32,003 bases of DNA from Brevibacillus sp. GTDB lineage: Bacteria; Bacillota; Bacilli; Brevibacillales; Brevibacillaceae. The notes below the pieces were generated by a model. That model saw nothing but the letters and a program-made list of their open reading frames with translations, ran no database searches and was not told where the DNA came from. The stretch is from contig JARDZO010000027.1 of NCBI GenBank assembly GCA_029240815.1, positions 1 through 32,003 of the forward strand, given 5' to 3'. Made by a program: the position numbers and the translations under genes. Below are positions 23,091-30,656 of the stretch, piece after piece; position 1 is the first letter of the stretch, and each line of letters begins with the position of its first letter.

Positions 23091-23612
23091 ATGAAAAAGG
23101 GTACGATTGGGTTGTCCTTGGTAGCGACACTCGCTCTCCTGTTCGGTGGGTGGTTCTTGTATCAAAAGATTGAGATTGAAGAACCGATCCGTACCGAAAT
23201 CGGACAGCTGCAATCTGCGTCGTTGGCGCATTTGGATGTAGGTAAAGACAAAATTGAGATAGATTTGAAAGTAACAAAGCCTGAAGCGTTTCCACAGGAG
23301 TATCGCGATCTGCTGGAGATGACCTCTAAGCTTTCTGCCAACAAGCAAGTTGTGATCTCTGTAGACAATCAATCGCAGGATTTGAATGATATTTGGAAAA
23401 ATGGTCAGTTTGTATTCACGGAGGCGATCGAACTTCATCAATACAGCCGTATTCCACAGCTGGTAGAGCAATGGAAAACGGAGCACAAACTCGACGATGC
23501 TTCCGCTTTGATGGACGACAATAACATCTACGTGTATCTAAAAAAGGGAACCGAGGATTTTTACACAATCGTTCCCCGTACCATGGAAGAAGAGGTGACG
23601 GCTCGTGGGTAA
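23091..23612 (+). CDS. Membrane-anchored protein paired with FtsH-like protease
   Basis: A 173-residue protein: K-K at 2-3, a hydrophobic anchor at about 5-22, and an outer domain of some 150 residues without cysteines or a known catalytic motif. I do not recognise a family. The ATG at 23091 follows an AGGGGGGAG Shine-Dalgarno (23071-23079); a GTG at 23085 in the same frame is possible. It has its own promoter-like elements after a terminator and overlaps the FtsH-like gene by 8 nt, so the products are probably made together. Canonical FtsH has one membrane helix, an outer domain and a second helix before its ATPase; this protein could supply the missing first helix and outer domain to its neighbour. 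Confidence 0.65.
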   Translation: MKKGTIGLSLVATLALLFGGWFLYQKIEIEEPIRTEIGQLQSASLAHLDVGKDKIEIDLKVTKPEAFPQEYRDLLEMTSKLSANKQVVISVDNQSQDLNDIWKNGQFVFTEAIELHQYSRIPQLVEQWKTEHKLDDASALMDDNNIYVYLKKGTEDFYTIVPRTMEEEVTARG

Positions 23613-25122
23613 AGAATTACTGATCGGTGTCATTCCCGGAGTCTTGATCTTTCTGTTGTTTTTAGGTGTGAACATCACTCCGTTTGTTCTGTTTGCCGTT
23701 GTGATCGGAGCGATTTTATTCCTAGTCAATCGTCAGCAAAGCGGCCAGGGTGGCAACTTTGCGATTGGCAGCAAGCGAAAACAGAGTAAGCATGTCATTC
23801 CAAAAAGCGATATTCAATTTGCTGACATCGGCGGTCAGGAACGGGCAAAGAAAGAGCTCAAAGAAGCACTCGACTTTCTAGTGTACAAGGACAAGATAGA
23901 GAAGTATGGCATTCGCCCGATCAAAGGGGTACTGCTGACAGGTCCTCCGGGAACCGGTAAGACGTTAATGGCAAAAGCTGCTGCGAATTACACCAACTCG
24001 GCATTCGTGGCTGCTTCCGGTTCTCAGTTTGTAGAGATGTACGTGGGTGTCGGTGCCCAGCGCATTCGGGAGATGTTTAAAGAAGTAAAAGGTATGGCCG
24101 AGAAAAACGGTCAAGACAGCGCGATCATCTTCATCGATGAGATTGACGTCATCGGTGGAAAGCGGGATGGTCAGCAGCAAAAAGAGTACGATCAGACCTT
24201 GAATCAGTTGCTGACAGAAATGGATGGGGTGGCTACGAGTGACAAGCCACGCGTTCTCGTCATGGCAGCTACCAACCGCAAAGACATGCTGGATTCGGCT
24301 CTGTTGCGTCCAGGTCGTTTTGACCGACACATCACCGTCGACTTGCCAGACAAGCCTGCCCGTGAGCAGATCTTGACGATTCATACGTCAAATAAGCCGT
24401 TGGCCTCTGACGTGGTGCTGGAGAAAGTGGCGCAAGAGACGTTTGGTTTTTCTGGGGCACAGTTGGAGAGCGTGGCCAACGAGGCGGCGATTTACGCCAT
24501 GCGTGACAGCAGCAGTAAGATAGAATCTCGACATTTTGCCTATGCCGTAGACAAAGTGATGCTCGGTGAGAAAGTGGACCGGGAAGCTTCTGAGGAAGAG
24601 AAAAGACGGGTGGCCCTGCATGAATTGGGGCATGCGATTGTGAGTGAAATGGTGCGCCCTGGTTCGGTTTCCCAGGTCACGTTGAGTCCGCGTGGTCAAG
24701 CTCTGGGGTACGTCCGTCAAAACCCGTTAGAAGACCGCTATTTGTATACGAAAGACGCGATGGAAAAGCAGATCATGGTATGTCTGGGTGGTGCCGTCGC
24801 AGAAGAAATTTACTACGGGGGTCGCAGTACAGGCTCCAAGAACGATTTCGAGCAAGCGTTGGGAATGGCGCAGGAAATCGTGCAGAGTGGTATGTCACGT
24901 CTGGGTATCGTCCATTTGCAGTTTGTCGATAAAACGCGCATCCATGATGAAGTGGAACACTTGTTGGAAAATCTGCTGGATAAAACGCATGAAATACTAG
25001 GCAAATGTGATGAAGTATTCAAGAACAGCCTGCAAACCTTGCTTGACTCGGAAGTGCTGCAAGGTGAGGAGTTTCGCGCGTTACTTGAGAAAAACCAATC
25101 AAAAGAACACGTTGCTGTATAA
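23605..25122 (+). CDS. FtsH-like AAA ATPase / zinc metalloprotease lacking an outer domain
   Basis: A 505-residue protein. The N-terminus has two adjacent hydrophobic segments (about 5-21 and 26-42) joined by a few residues, instead of FtsH's helix-outer domain-helix. The AAA domain has Walker A GPPGTGKT (113-120), pore-loop EMYVGVGA (144-151), Walker B IIFIDEID (174-181) and ATNRKDMLDSALLRPGRFDR with arginine fingers. The protease domain has H339-E-L-G-H343 (FtsH family HExxH) and Asp414 in NDF as third zinc ligand. All catalytic residues are intact, so a membrane-bound ATP-dependent protease is expected. The start is GTG at 23605 inside the end of the upstream gene. It is shorter than housekeeping FtsH and likely a paralogue. 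Confidence 0.85.
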   Translation: MGKELLIGVIPGVLIFLLFLGVNITPFVLFAVVIGAILFLVNRQQSGQGGNFAIGSKRKQSKHVIPKSDIQFADIGGQERAKKELKEALDFLVYKDKIEKYGIRPIKGVLLTGPPGTGKTLMAKAAANYTNSAFVAASGSQFVEMYVGVGAQRIREMFKEVKGMAEKNGQDSAIIFIDEIDVIGGKRDGQQQKEYDQTLNQLLTEMDGVATSDKPRVLVMAATNRKDMLDSALLRPGRFDRHITVDLPDKPAREQILTIHTSNKPLASDVVLEKVAQETFGFSGAQLESVANEAAIYAMRDSSSKIESRHFAYAVDKVMLGEKVDREASEEEKRRVALHELGHAIVSEMVRPGSVSQVTLSPRGQALGYVRQNPLEDRYLYTKDAMEKQIMVCLGGAVAEEIYYGGRSTGSKNDFEQALGMAQEIVQSGMSRLGIVHLQFVDKTRIHDEVEHLLENLLDKTHEILGKCDEVFKNSLQTLLDSEVLQGEEFRALLEKNQSKEHVAV

Positions 25123-25128
25123 ACGAAG

Positions 25129-25170
25129 CCCGCTAGCCACCTGAGTATCCTGTTGGCCGGCGGGTTTTTT
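25129..25170 (+). terminator. Terminator after the FtsH-like gene
   Basis: CCCGC-TA-GCCA (25129-25139) pairs with TGGC-CG-GCGGG (25154-25164) with a small internal loop, followed by six T. Confidence 0.8.
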
Positions 25171-25384
25171 GGTAGGCGCAGTAATCGCCAAGGCGTAGTA
25201 ATTAAAACGTAATATGACCGTCGAGCTCCGATAGCCACGGTAACGATAAAGGATAATAAGGATTCGTAAGGCTTGGTAAGTGTAGCTGGCTGAGGAAACT
25301 TTTTTTCTCCTAGGTACCAAACGCCTATCCGGATGAATAACCTACATAAGATACGGGATAGACATCAGGAGGCAAGGAGACTCT
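25171..25384 (+). other. Upstream region of the decapeptide-repeat gene
   Basis: A 214-nt gap without a gene. CATAAGATA at 25345-25353 fits the -10 pattern of mother-cell sigma factors (CATAnnnTA), but no AC or SigE-type -35 stands at the right distance, so this is not called a promoter. The ribosome binding site is strong (AGGAGGCAAGGAGA before the ATG). Confidence 0.35.
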
Positions 25385-27799
25385 ATGGCGAATGTAAATC
25401 GGCGAAAGCTAAACAAAAATTTGGGCAAAACGTTTAAACAAAGCGCCCCGGGAAATGAGATACCACTCATGCAGACCCCTTCGGACGTGGATTGGCTCAG
25501 CGCATTGGAGGCAGAGCTATTGGATACGGAACTCAATTCACCGCCACAGCCTGCACCAATCGTATCCAGGAGTAGCCAAAATCCCCCCTCAATGCCTAAA
25601 ATGCCCAAGCAGGGTGTTTCCTCCAATCAAACAACTTTTACCAAAGTGATAAAAGATCGCAATGATGACCGAGTGAGATCATTTGTGTACACAGACGATC
25701 TAACAGATCAGTCTGTTACGAATGAAAAAATCGCGAATCGCGCTGTTGACACGTCGAAAGTAAAGCCTGGATCCATAGACAACTCCTTATTGAAGGACTA
25801 TGCGGTGGATAGCAGCAAGCTGGCGGATTACAGCGTGACTTCGAACAAAATTGCCCCTCAAGCCATCCATAGTGAGCATCTGGGAAGAGGGATCATCTAT
25901 AGCGAGATGATTCAGGATCGTTCCATTTCTGGTCAAAAGCTAATCAATAACAGCATCACATCTGAAAAATTGGCGGATAAAGTCATTGATTCCATGAAGT
26001 TTGCTGAAGGAACGATCCAGAGCAAGCACATTCAAGATCAAGCCATCACCACTGAATTGATTCAGGATCAAGCCATTACGGGAGACAAAATCAAAACAGG
26101 TGGTGTCCAGACAAGGCATATGGCCAATTACGCCATCAATTCGGTCAAACTGGAGGATGGGGCGGTTACAACCGACAAGCTCCGCGATGGGGCTGTTACT
26201 GCAGTAAAACTCGATGAGGATGCAGTCGAATCCCAGCACATTCGGGAAGGTGCAATTCTTCATCACCACGTGGCGGAGTTAGCAATCGATGGTAGCAATT
26301 TAGCACCAGGAGCGGTAAATGATGTGCACATCGCTTTCCAATCGATCTTTCCACAACACTTGCATCCAGAAGCAGTTACGAGTGATAAAATCAGTCCGTA
26401 CGCCGTGTTGACAGAGCATTTGGATCATTCCAGCGTCACCTCTGAAAAAGTCGCCAAGGAATCGATTAGCAGTGTCCACTTGCAAGCGGCAAGCATTCAA
26501 ACGTCCCATTTGCAGGATCAGGTGGTCTCGACGAAAAAGCTCGGGGATTCACAGGTGACGACTTCGAAACTCGCGGATAAGTCGATCACACATGAAAAAT
26601 TGGGTAACCGAAGCGTGTGGAGTCATCATCTGCTCGAAGAAAGTGTGGAAGCAAAGCATCTTGCGGATGGAGCAATCATCCCAGAAAAGCTGGCAAAAAA
26701 GGTTATTGAAGAACAGCACTTGACCGAACGATTGATTGGACCTGCGCACTTGCGTGAATACGCCGTACAAACTCAACATCTGTCGGATCATCTCGTCACG
26801 ACATCCAAGCTTGCTCCTGAGTCCGTATCGACGGATAAAATTACTGAATTGAGCGTCACCACGAATAAACTGGCAGATTCCGCTGTGACCGCGCAAAAAA
26901 TGGGCAGTGAGGCAGTGAAAACCCGTCATTTGGGTAAAGCTTCCGTAACAGGGGAAAAGTTAGCTGAAAAAAGTGTAACTGCAGTGAATCTCGCTAGTCT
27001 TTCGGTGCAAAACGAGCATATCCAGTCCAAATCCATCACCAAGGAAAAATTGCAGGAAGGCAGTGTCACACGTGAGAAGCTGGTCGATCGAGTCGTGGAT
27101 GGCACAAAGCTAGAGCTGAAATCGGTGACAGGAGAGCATATTGCTTTTGACAGCCTGACAGGGAGGCATATCGCGGAAGGAAGCATTACGGGTGAAAAAC
27201 TCAAAGAAAAAGTGATCGAAACCAAACACTTGAACAAGTCTATCATCACGGAAGAACACCTTGCAGACGGAAGCGTCATCAGTCAAAAAATTGTACCCGG
27301 TGCGATCCGTCCTTCCCATTTGGAGGATCACTCCATTCCAGCAGAAAAGCTAGCCTTTCATCCAGTTGAAACCAGCAGAACCCCAGGAACGACTCTGCAG
27401 CTGTTTGGATTTACCCCATTTCGGATGGAGGCAGAACAAAAGACGGTTGACGTCAAGATTACACTTCAGCAGCCATTTGCGAATACCCAATATTGTATGG
27501 TCGGAATGACGAATCAGCCTGGCACGACTGTCTCCCTCAAGAAGGTAACGAAATGGGCAGCGATTCTCACTGTTTTCCGCCATGAGGGCCTGGGGGAGAA
27601 GGGCGGAGTGCTGCAATGGATCGCGATTGGAGAAAAGGGTTCTCTTGAGGACAACGACGATTTCGATAGCTTAGAGATGACGAACGAGGAAGAAACGATT
27701 GATTTGCCTGAGGAGTTAGAAGAAGAGACGTTTGGTCTCCCAGAGGAATTAGAAGAAGAGACGTCTAAGTTTCCAGTGGAATTAGAAGAAGACCAGTGA
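25385..27799 (+). CDS. Large decapeptide-repeat surface-type protein with WIAG-like tail
   Basis: An 804-residue protein with no signal peptide or membrane helix. Residues 1-109 are a polar leader. Residues 110-659 are 55 consecutive 10-residue repeats of the type (S/A)-(V/I)-T-x-E/D-(K/H)-L-A-D-x, with no insertion or deletion. Residues 660-755 form a globular tail ending in LQWIAIGEKG, resembling the 'WIAG-tail' domain annotated in Brevibacillus and Paenibacillus proteins (from memory, unverified). The end is acidic with three 11-residue repeats. Similar AVTTDKLADG-type repeats occur in phage tail fibres and bacterial surface proteins and probably form an elongated fibre. Lack of a secretion signal fits a spore-coat or exosporium protein assembled from the mother cell, but this is inference. 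Confidence 0.75.
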   Translation: MANVNRRKLNKNLGKTFKQSAPGNEIPLMQTPSDVDWLSALEAELLDTELNSPPQPAPIVSRSSQNPPSMPKMPKQGVSSNQTTFTKVIKDRNDDRVRSFVYTDDLTDQSVTNEKIANRAVDTSKVKPGSIDNSLLKDYAVDSSKLADYSVTSNKIAPQAIHSEHLGRGIIYSEMIQDRSISGQKLINNSITSEKLADKVIDSMKFAEGTIQSKHIQDQAITTELIQDQAITGDKIKTGGVQTRHMANYAINSVKLEDGAVTTDKLRDGAVTAVKLDEDAVESQHIREGAILHHHVAELAIDGSNLAPGAVNDVHIAFQSIFPQHLHPEAVTSDKISPYAVLTEHLDHSSVTSEKVAKESISSVHLQAASIQTSHLQDQVVSTKKLGDSQVTTSKLADKSITHEKLGNRSVWSHHLLEESVEAKHLADGAIIPEKLAKKVIEEQHLTERLIGPAHLREYAVQTQHLSDHLVTTSKLAPESVSTDKITELSVTTNKLADSAVTAQKMGSEAVKTRHLGKASVTGEKLAEKSVTAVNLASLSVQNEHIQSKSITKEKLQEGSVTREKLVDRVVDGTKLELKSVTGEHIAFDSLTGRHIAEGSITGEKLKEKVIETKHLNKSIITEEHLADGSVISQKIVPGAIRPSHLEDHSIPAEKLAFHPVETSRTPGTTLQLFGFTPFRMEAEQKTVDVKITLQQPFANTQYCMVGMTNQPGTTVSLKKVTKWAAILTVFRHEGLGEKGGVLQWIAIGEKGSLEDNDDFDSLEMTNEEETIDLPEELEEETFGLPEELEEETSKFPVELEEDQ
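25712..27361 (+). repeat. 55 tandem 30-bp units encoding decapeptide repeats
   Basis: The 1650 bp encode exactly 55 units of ten residues. The nucleotide sequence of units has diverged, so these are old repeats kept by selection on the protein. Position 2 is Val, Ile or rarely Leu; position 7 is mostly Leu, Ile, Val or Met. Position 6 is Lys in 28 units, His in 22 and another residue in 5. Confidence 0.9.
27701..27796 (+). repeat. Three acidic 11-residue repeats at the C-terminus
   Basis: Units DLPEELEEETF, GLPEELEEETS and KFPVELEEDQ (residues 773-804), about 33 bp each and nearly identical in the TTAGAAGAAGA core, suggesting recent duplication. Confidence 0.8.
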
Positions 27800-27808
27800 A
27801 AAGGATAC

Positions 27809-27839
27809 ACCTTCCTGTGAATTGCAGGAAGGTTTTTTT
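27809..27839 (+). terminator. Terminator after the decapeptide-repeat gene
   Basis: ACCTTCCTG (27809-27817) pairs perfectly with CAGGAAGGT (27825-27833), followed by a T-run to 27839. Confidence 0.9.
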
Positions 27840-27885
27840 GTTTTCATAATGTTATTATGGTAAACTGAGTGCTAGGAGTCTTTCA

Positions 27886-27914
27886 TTGAATTTGCCAGAC
27901 CCCAATAGTATAAT
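27886..27914 (+). promoter_or_regulatory. Sigma-A promoter for asnS
   Basis: TTGAAT (27886-27891), a 17-nt spacer, and a perfect TATAAT (27909-27914). Start near 27921 gives a leader of about 50 nt, too short for a T-box, so charging control by tRNA-Asn is not indicated. Confidence 0.7.
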
Positions 27915-27972
27915 TGTTAGGTATACTCAGTCTGCTATTTGTCTGGGACGGTAAATGGAGGGAAATGATCCG

Positions 27973-29262
27973 ATGTTGACGACGATTGCCCAGGTGGGGC
28001 AGCATGTTGGACAAGAAGTACGTATGGGTTGCTGGCTTTATAACAAGCGAGGCAGCGGAAAAATTCAATTTCTGCAATTGCGTGATGGCTCCGGCTTCAT
28101 CCAAGGAGTCGTGGTTAAAGCAGAAGTAGCTGAAGATGTTTGGGAAAAAGCATCTAAACTGACACAAGAAAGCTCTCTTTACATAACGGGTGTCGTTCGG
28201 GCAGATGACCGTGCACCGAGTGGATACGAATTAAACGTGACTGGTGTGGAGATTATCCAGATCGCAGAAAACTATCCGATTTCCCTAAAAGAGCACGGCG
28301 TCGATTTTCTGATGGACCACCGCCATTTGTGGCTGCGTACCCCGCGTCAGCGTGCGGTTATGGCTGTTCGTTCTGAAGTGATTCGTGCGATGTATGAGTT
28401 CTTCCAGCAAAATGGATTTTTCAAAGTCGATCCACCGATTTTGACTCCTACTTCTGCGGAAGGGACGACAAATCTGTTCCACACCAAGTACTTTGATGAA
28501 GATGCTTACCTGTCTCAATCAGGTCAGCTGTATATGGAAGCAGCTGCAATGGCATTGGGGCGTGTATACTCGTTTGGACCAACATTCCGTGCAGAAAAAT
28601 CGAAGACTCGTCGCCATTTGATCGAGTTTTGGATGATCGAGCCGGAGATGGCGTTCGTGGATCAAGAAGAAAACCTGCGCATTCAAGAAGCGTTCGTATC
28701 TCATGTCGTACAATCCGTTCTGAAAAACTGTCAGATGGAACTGAAAACGTTGGAACGCGACACGACCAAGCTGCAAGGTGTGACTGGTTCGTTCCCACGT
28801 ATCAGCTATGACGATGCGATCAAGTTGCTTCAGGAAAAAGGCAGTGAAATTAAGTGGGGCGACGATTTTGGTGCTCCAGATGAGACGACCATTGCCGAGC
28901 ACTTCGACAAGCCTGTCTTCATCACGAACTATCCTACCGAGATCAAGGCTTTCTATATGAAGCCAGATCCAGAGCGTCCAGAAGTGGTACTGTGTGCCGA
29001 CATGATCGCGCCGGAAGGATATGGGGAGATCATCGGAGGAAGTCAACGTATCGATGACCCAGAGCTGTTGGAAAAACGCTTTGCCGAGCATGAGCTTTCT
29101 GAAGACGCTTATCGCTGGTATCTGGATCTGCGCAAGTATGGGACTGTCCCTCACTCCGGCTTTGGCCTGGGTCTGGAGCGTACCATCGCCTGGATTTGCG
29201 GATTGGATCACGTACGCGAGACAATCCCATTCCCACGTATGCTGAATCGTCTCTACCCATAA
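27973..29262 (+). CDS. asnS: Asparaginyl-tRNA synthetase AsnRS
   Basis: Class IIb synthetase of 429 residues charging tRNA-Asn. The N-terminal OB-fold anticodon-binding domain (about 8-100; [15 protein letters not shown]) precedes the catalytic core. Motif 2 is [20 protein letters not shown] and motif 3 is [17 protein letters not shown] chose the ATG at 27973 rather than 27955 because the latter's ATG overlaps the GGAGGGA ribosome binding site of the former. It is behind its own promoter and followed by a strong hairpin. Position before dnaD matches B. subtilis. Confidence 0.96.
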   Translation: MLTTIAQVGQHVGQEVRMGCWLYNKRGSGKIQFLQLRDGSGFIQGVVVKAEVAEDVWEKASKLTQESSLYITGVVRADDRAPSGYELNVTGVEIIQIAENYPISLKEHGVDFLMDHRHLWLRTPRQRAVMAVRSEVIRAMYEFFQQNGFFKVDPPILTPTSAEGTTNLFHTKYFDEDAYLSQSGQLYMEAAAMALGRVYSFGPTFRAEKSKTRRHLIEFWMIEPEMAFVDQEENLRIQEAFVSHVVQSVLKNCQMELKTLERDTTKLQGVTGSFPRISYDDAIKLLQEKGSEIKWGDDFGAPDETTIAEHFDKPVFITNYPTEIKAFYMKPDPERPEVVLCADMIAPEGYGEIIGGSQRIDDPELLEKRFAEHELSEDAYRWYLDLRKYGTVPHSGFGLGLERTIAWICGLDHVRETIPFPRMLNRLYP

Positions 29263-29280
29263 TGTTCTAAGCCCAAGATT

Positions 29281-29310
29281 ACACCCTGTTGCTAGAGGGC
29301 AGCAGGGTGT
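29281..29310 (+). terminator. Hairpin after asnS
   Basis: ACACCCTGTTGC (29281-29292) pairs with GCAGCAGGGTGT (29299-29310) with one G-T wobble and a 6-nt loop. Only a weak T-rich tail follows, so termination may be partial and dnaD may be read through from asnS. Confidence 0.6.
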
Positions 29311-29383
29311 TCCTATTGTTTTGACACGATTTTCGTGTTTCTGCACTCCCTTGTCATTCCTACACAGAGGTGAAAAAAGCTTT

Positions 29384-30079
29384 ATGGATTCCCAAATATT
29401 GCAACTGTTGCAAGAAGGTGCAACATCCGTCTCCAACCTGCTCTTGAAGATGTACAAACGCATGTCTTTGGCTGATGACGAGATGATGCTGCTCATCCAT
29501 CTGCTTTCCTTTCAACAAGAGGGGAATCGTTTCCCTACCTTGACCGAGCTGGAGGAGCGAATGTCCTTGTCGAACATGAGACTGATTCAATCGCTGCAAA
29601 AGCTTCTGAAAGAAGAATGGATTAGCATTGACGAATTTATCGACCCACAAACCGGGATGCGGCATGAGCAATACAATTTGACGCCTTTGTATCGGAAGCT
29701 GTACCAAACCTGGCGAGAGCAGCAAACGGATCCGCATTTGATAGAATCGATCAACGAACCGTTTCGACAAGCTGCAGCATCACTGGATGACGAGCCTGTT
29801 GCGATTTATGGCCGATTTGAACAGGCTTTCGGACGTCCGCTCTCCCCGTTTGAACTGGAAAGTATCCACATGTGGACCGGGCAAGACGGTTACTCGGAAG
29901 AATTGGTTTTGACCGCCTTGCGCGAAGCAGCCACCGTAGGCAAGCTGCACATTCGCTACATCGATCGAATTTTACTCGAATGGCAGAAGCAGCAAATTAC
30001 CAGTGTGGAGCAGGCTCGGCACTACAGCATGAATTTTCGCAGACAATCCATCTCTAGAGACCATCGTCAACCGCTTTGA
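29384..30079 (+). CDS. dnaD: DNA replication initiation protein DnaD
   Basis: Primosomal protein of 231 residues that helps load the replicative helicase with DnaA, DnaB and DnaI. The N-terminal winged-helix domain covers about residues 10-100 (LADDEMMLLIHLLSFQQEGN, LSNMRLIQSLQKLLKEEW). The C-terminal DnaD/DDBH2 domain covers about 130-200 and contains the characteristic LSPFELESIHMWTGQDGYSEE and YIDRILLEW. The frame extends to a TTG at 29321, but AGAGGTGA supports the ATG at 29384, which also gives the family length. In B. subtilis dnaD is followed by nth; here it is followed by a terminator and the putative spore-surface genes. Confidence 0.94.
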   Translation: MDSQILQLLQEGATSVSNLLLKMYKRMSLADDEMMLLIHLLSFQQEGNRFPTLTELEERMSLSNMRLIQSLQKLLKEEWISIDEFIDPQTGMRHEQYNLTPLYRKLYQTWREQQTDPHLIESINEPFRQAAASLDDEPVAIYGRFEQAFGRPLSPFELESIHMWTGQDGYSEELVLTALREAATVGKLHIRYIDRILLEWQKQQITSVEQARHYSMNFRRQSISRDHRQPL

Positions 30080-30105
30080 TTGTTCCACAATCGAGGCGGT
30101 TTTTT
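30069..30105 (+). terminator. Terminator overlapping the dnaD stop codon
   Basis: AACCGCTTTGATTGT (30069-30083) pairs with ACAATCGAGGCGGTT (30087-30101), a 15-bp stem with two G-T wobbles and a 3-nt loop, followed by a T-run. The left arm includes the dnaD TGA. Confidence 0.85.
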
Positions 30106-30128
30106 CTTTGCTTCTGCACGGTATACGT

Positions 30129-30156
30129 ACCCATTTTGCGACTTCATCATAACCTA
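30129..30156 (+). promoter_or_regulatory. Candidate sigma-K promoter
   Basis: AC (30129-30130), a 17-nt spacer, then CATAACCTA (30148-30156), which fits the sigma-K pattern AC-N16/17-CATAnnnTA exactly. It lies about 78 nt before the coiled-coil gene. The motif is short, so a chance match is possible; the spore-type gene content downstream supports it. Confidence 0.5.
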
Positions 30157-30233
30157 TACCATAAATGCAAGTTGCTACACCTGTATACATGATCTTCAAT
30201 CTGCAGGGGCAACAGAGTTGGAGGGAATGGCTT

Positions 30234-30656
30234 GTGGAAAAAAAGAAAAAGTGGGATCTGCCTCATTGGGTAATGCCAGGCGTATTCTCTGGCAACTACG
30301 TGGTAGATGAAGCGGTTGAGCGTATTTCCATTGTAAAACCTACGGAAAAGGAATTGGAGCCAGCGAACGTCAATCCAGAGGAGACGATCATTGAGACAGC
30401 TGTAGAAAAATCAACGCCAACGCAGTACGAACATCCGATAGAAATCATTCTTACGCAAAAAGAGTCCATCATCCGTGATCATGTGGAAAAGCTGGATCTG
30501 GAAATAGCCTCTCTGAAGGAACAACTGACTTCCTGGGAAAAGCGATTTCGGGACCTGGAGGAGGCGCAAACCAAAGAGATTCAGTACTTGTATCAGGTGG
30601 TTCTTGCCCTGAAAAAGGAGTGGGAGAACGAGCGTAATGAAGATCGCCATCATTAG
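30234..30656 (+). CDS. Coiled-coil protein in putative spore-surface operon
   Basis: A 140-residue protein I do not recognise. Its start is basic and aromatic (EKKKKWDLPHWVMPG, residues 2-16), followed by an acidic middle and a coiled coil from about residue 83 (IILTQKESIIRDHVEKLDLE onward) to about 130 with heptad-like hydrophobics. The frame is open to an ATG at 30165, but the GTG at 30234 has GGAGGG at the ideal 8-nt distance. It overlaps the glycosyltransferase start by 20 nt, so the two are co-translated. No signal peptide. Possibly a structural or partner protein for the glycosyltransferase; this is inferred from context only. Confidence 0.7.
   Translation: MEKKKKWDLPHWVMPGVFSGNYVVDEAVERISIVKPTEKELEPANVNPEETIIETAVEKSTPTQYEHPIEIILTQKESIIRDHVEKLDLEIASLKEQLTSWEKRFRDLEEAQTKEIQYLYQVVLALKKEWENERNEDRHH

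Noticed and set aside
25345..25353. Sigma-K promoter (CATAAGATA) for the decapeptide-repeat gene
   Set aside because: The -10 pattern fits but no AC lies 16 or 17 nt upstream.
25712..27361. CRISPR array or tandem DNA repeat of 30 bp
   Set aside because: The 30-bp periodicity is protein-coding, with diverged DNA units and no identical repeats separated by spacers.
27915..27972. T-box before asnS
   Set aside because: The leader is only about 50 nt from the predicted start and contains no T-box core or terminator.
29321..29349. Sigma-A promoter (TTGACA at 29321) for dnaD
   Set aside because: No acceptable -10 hexamer occurs 16-18 nt downstream.
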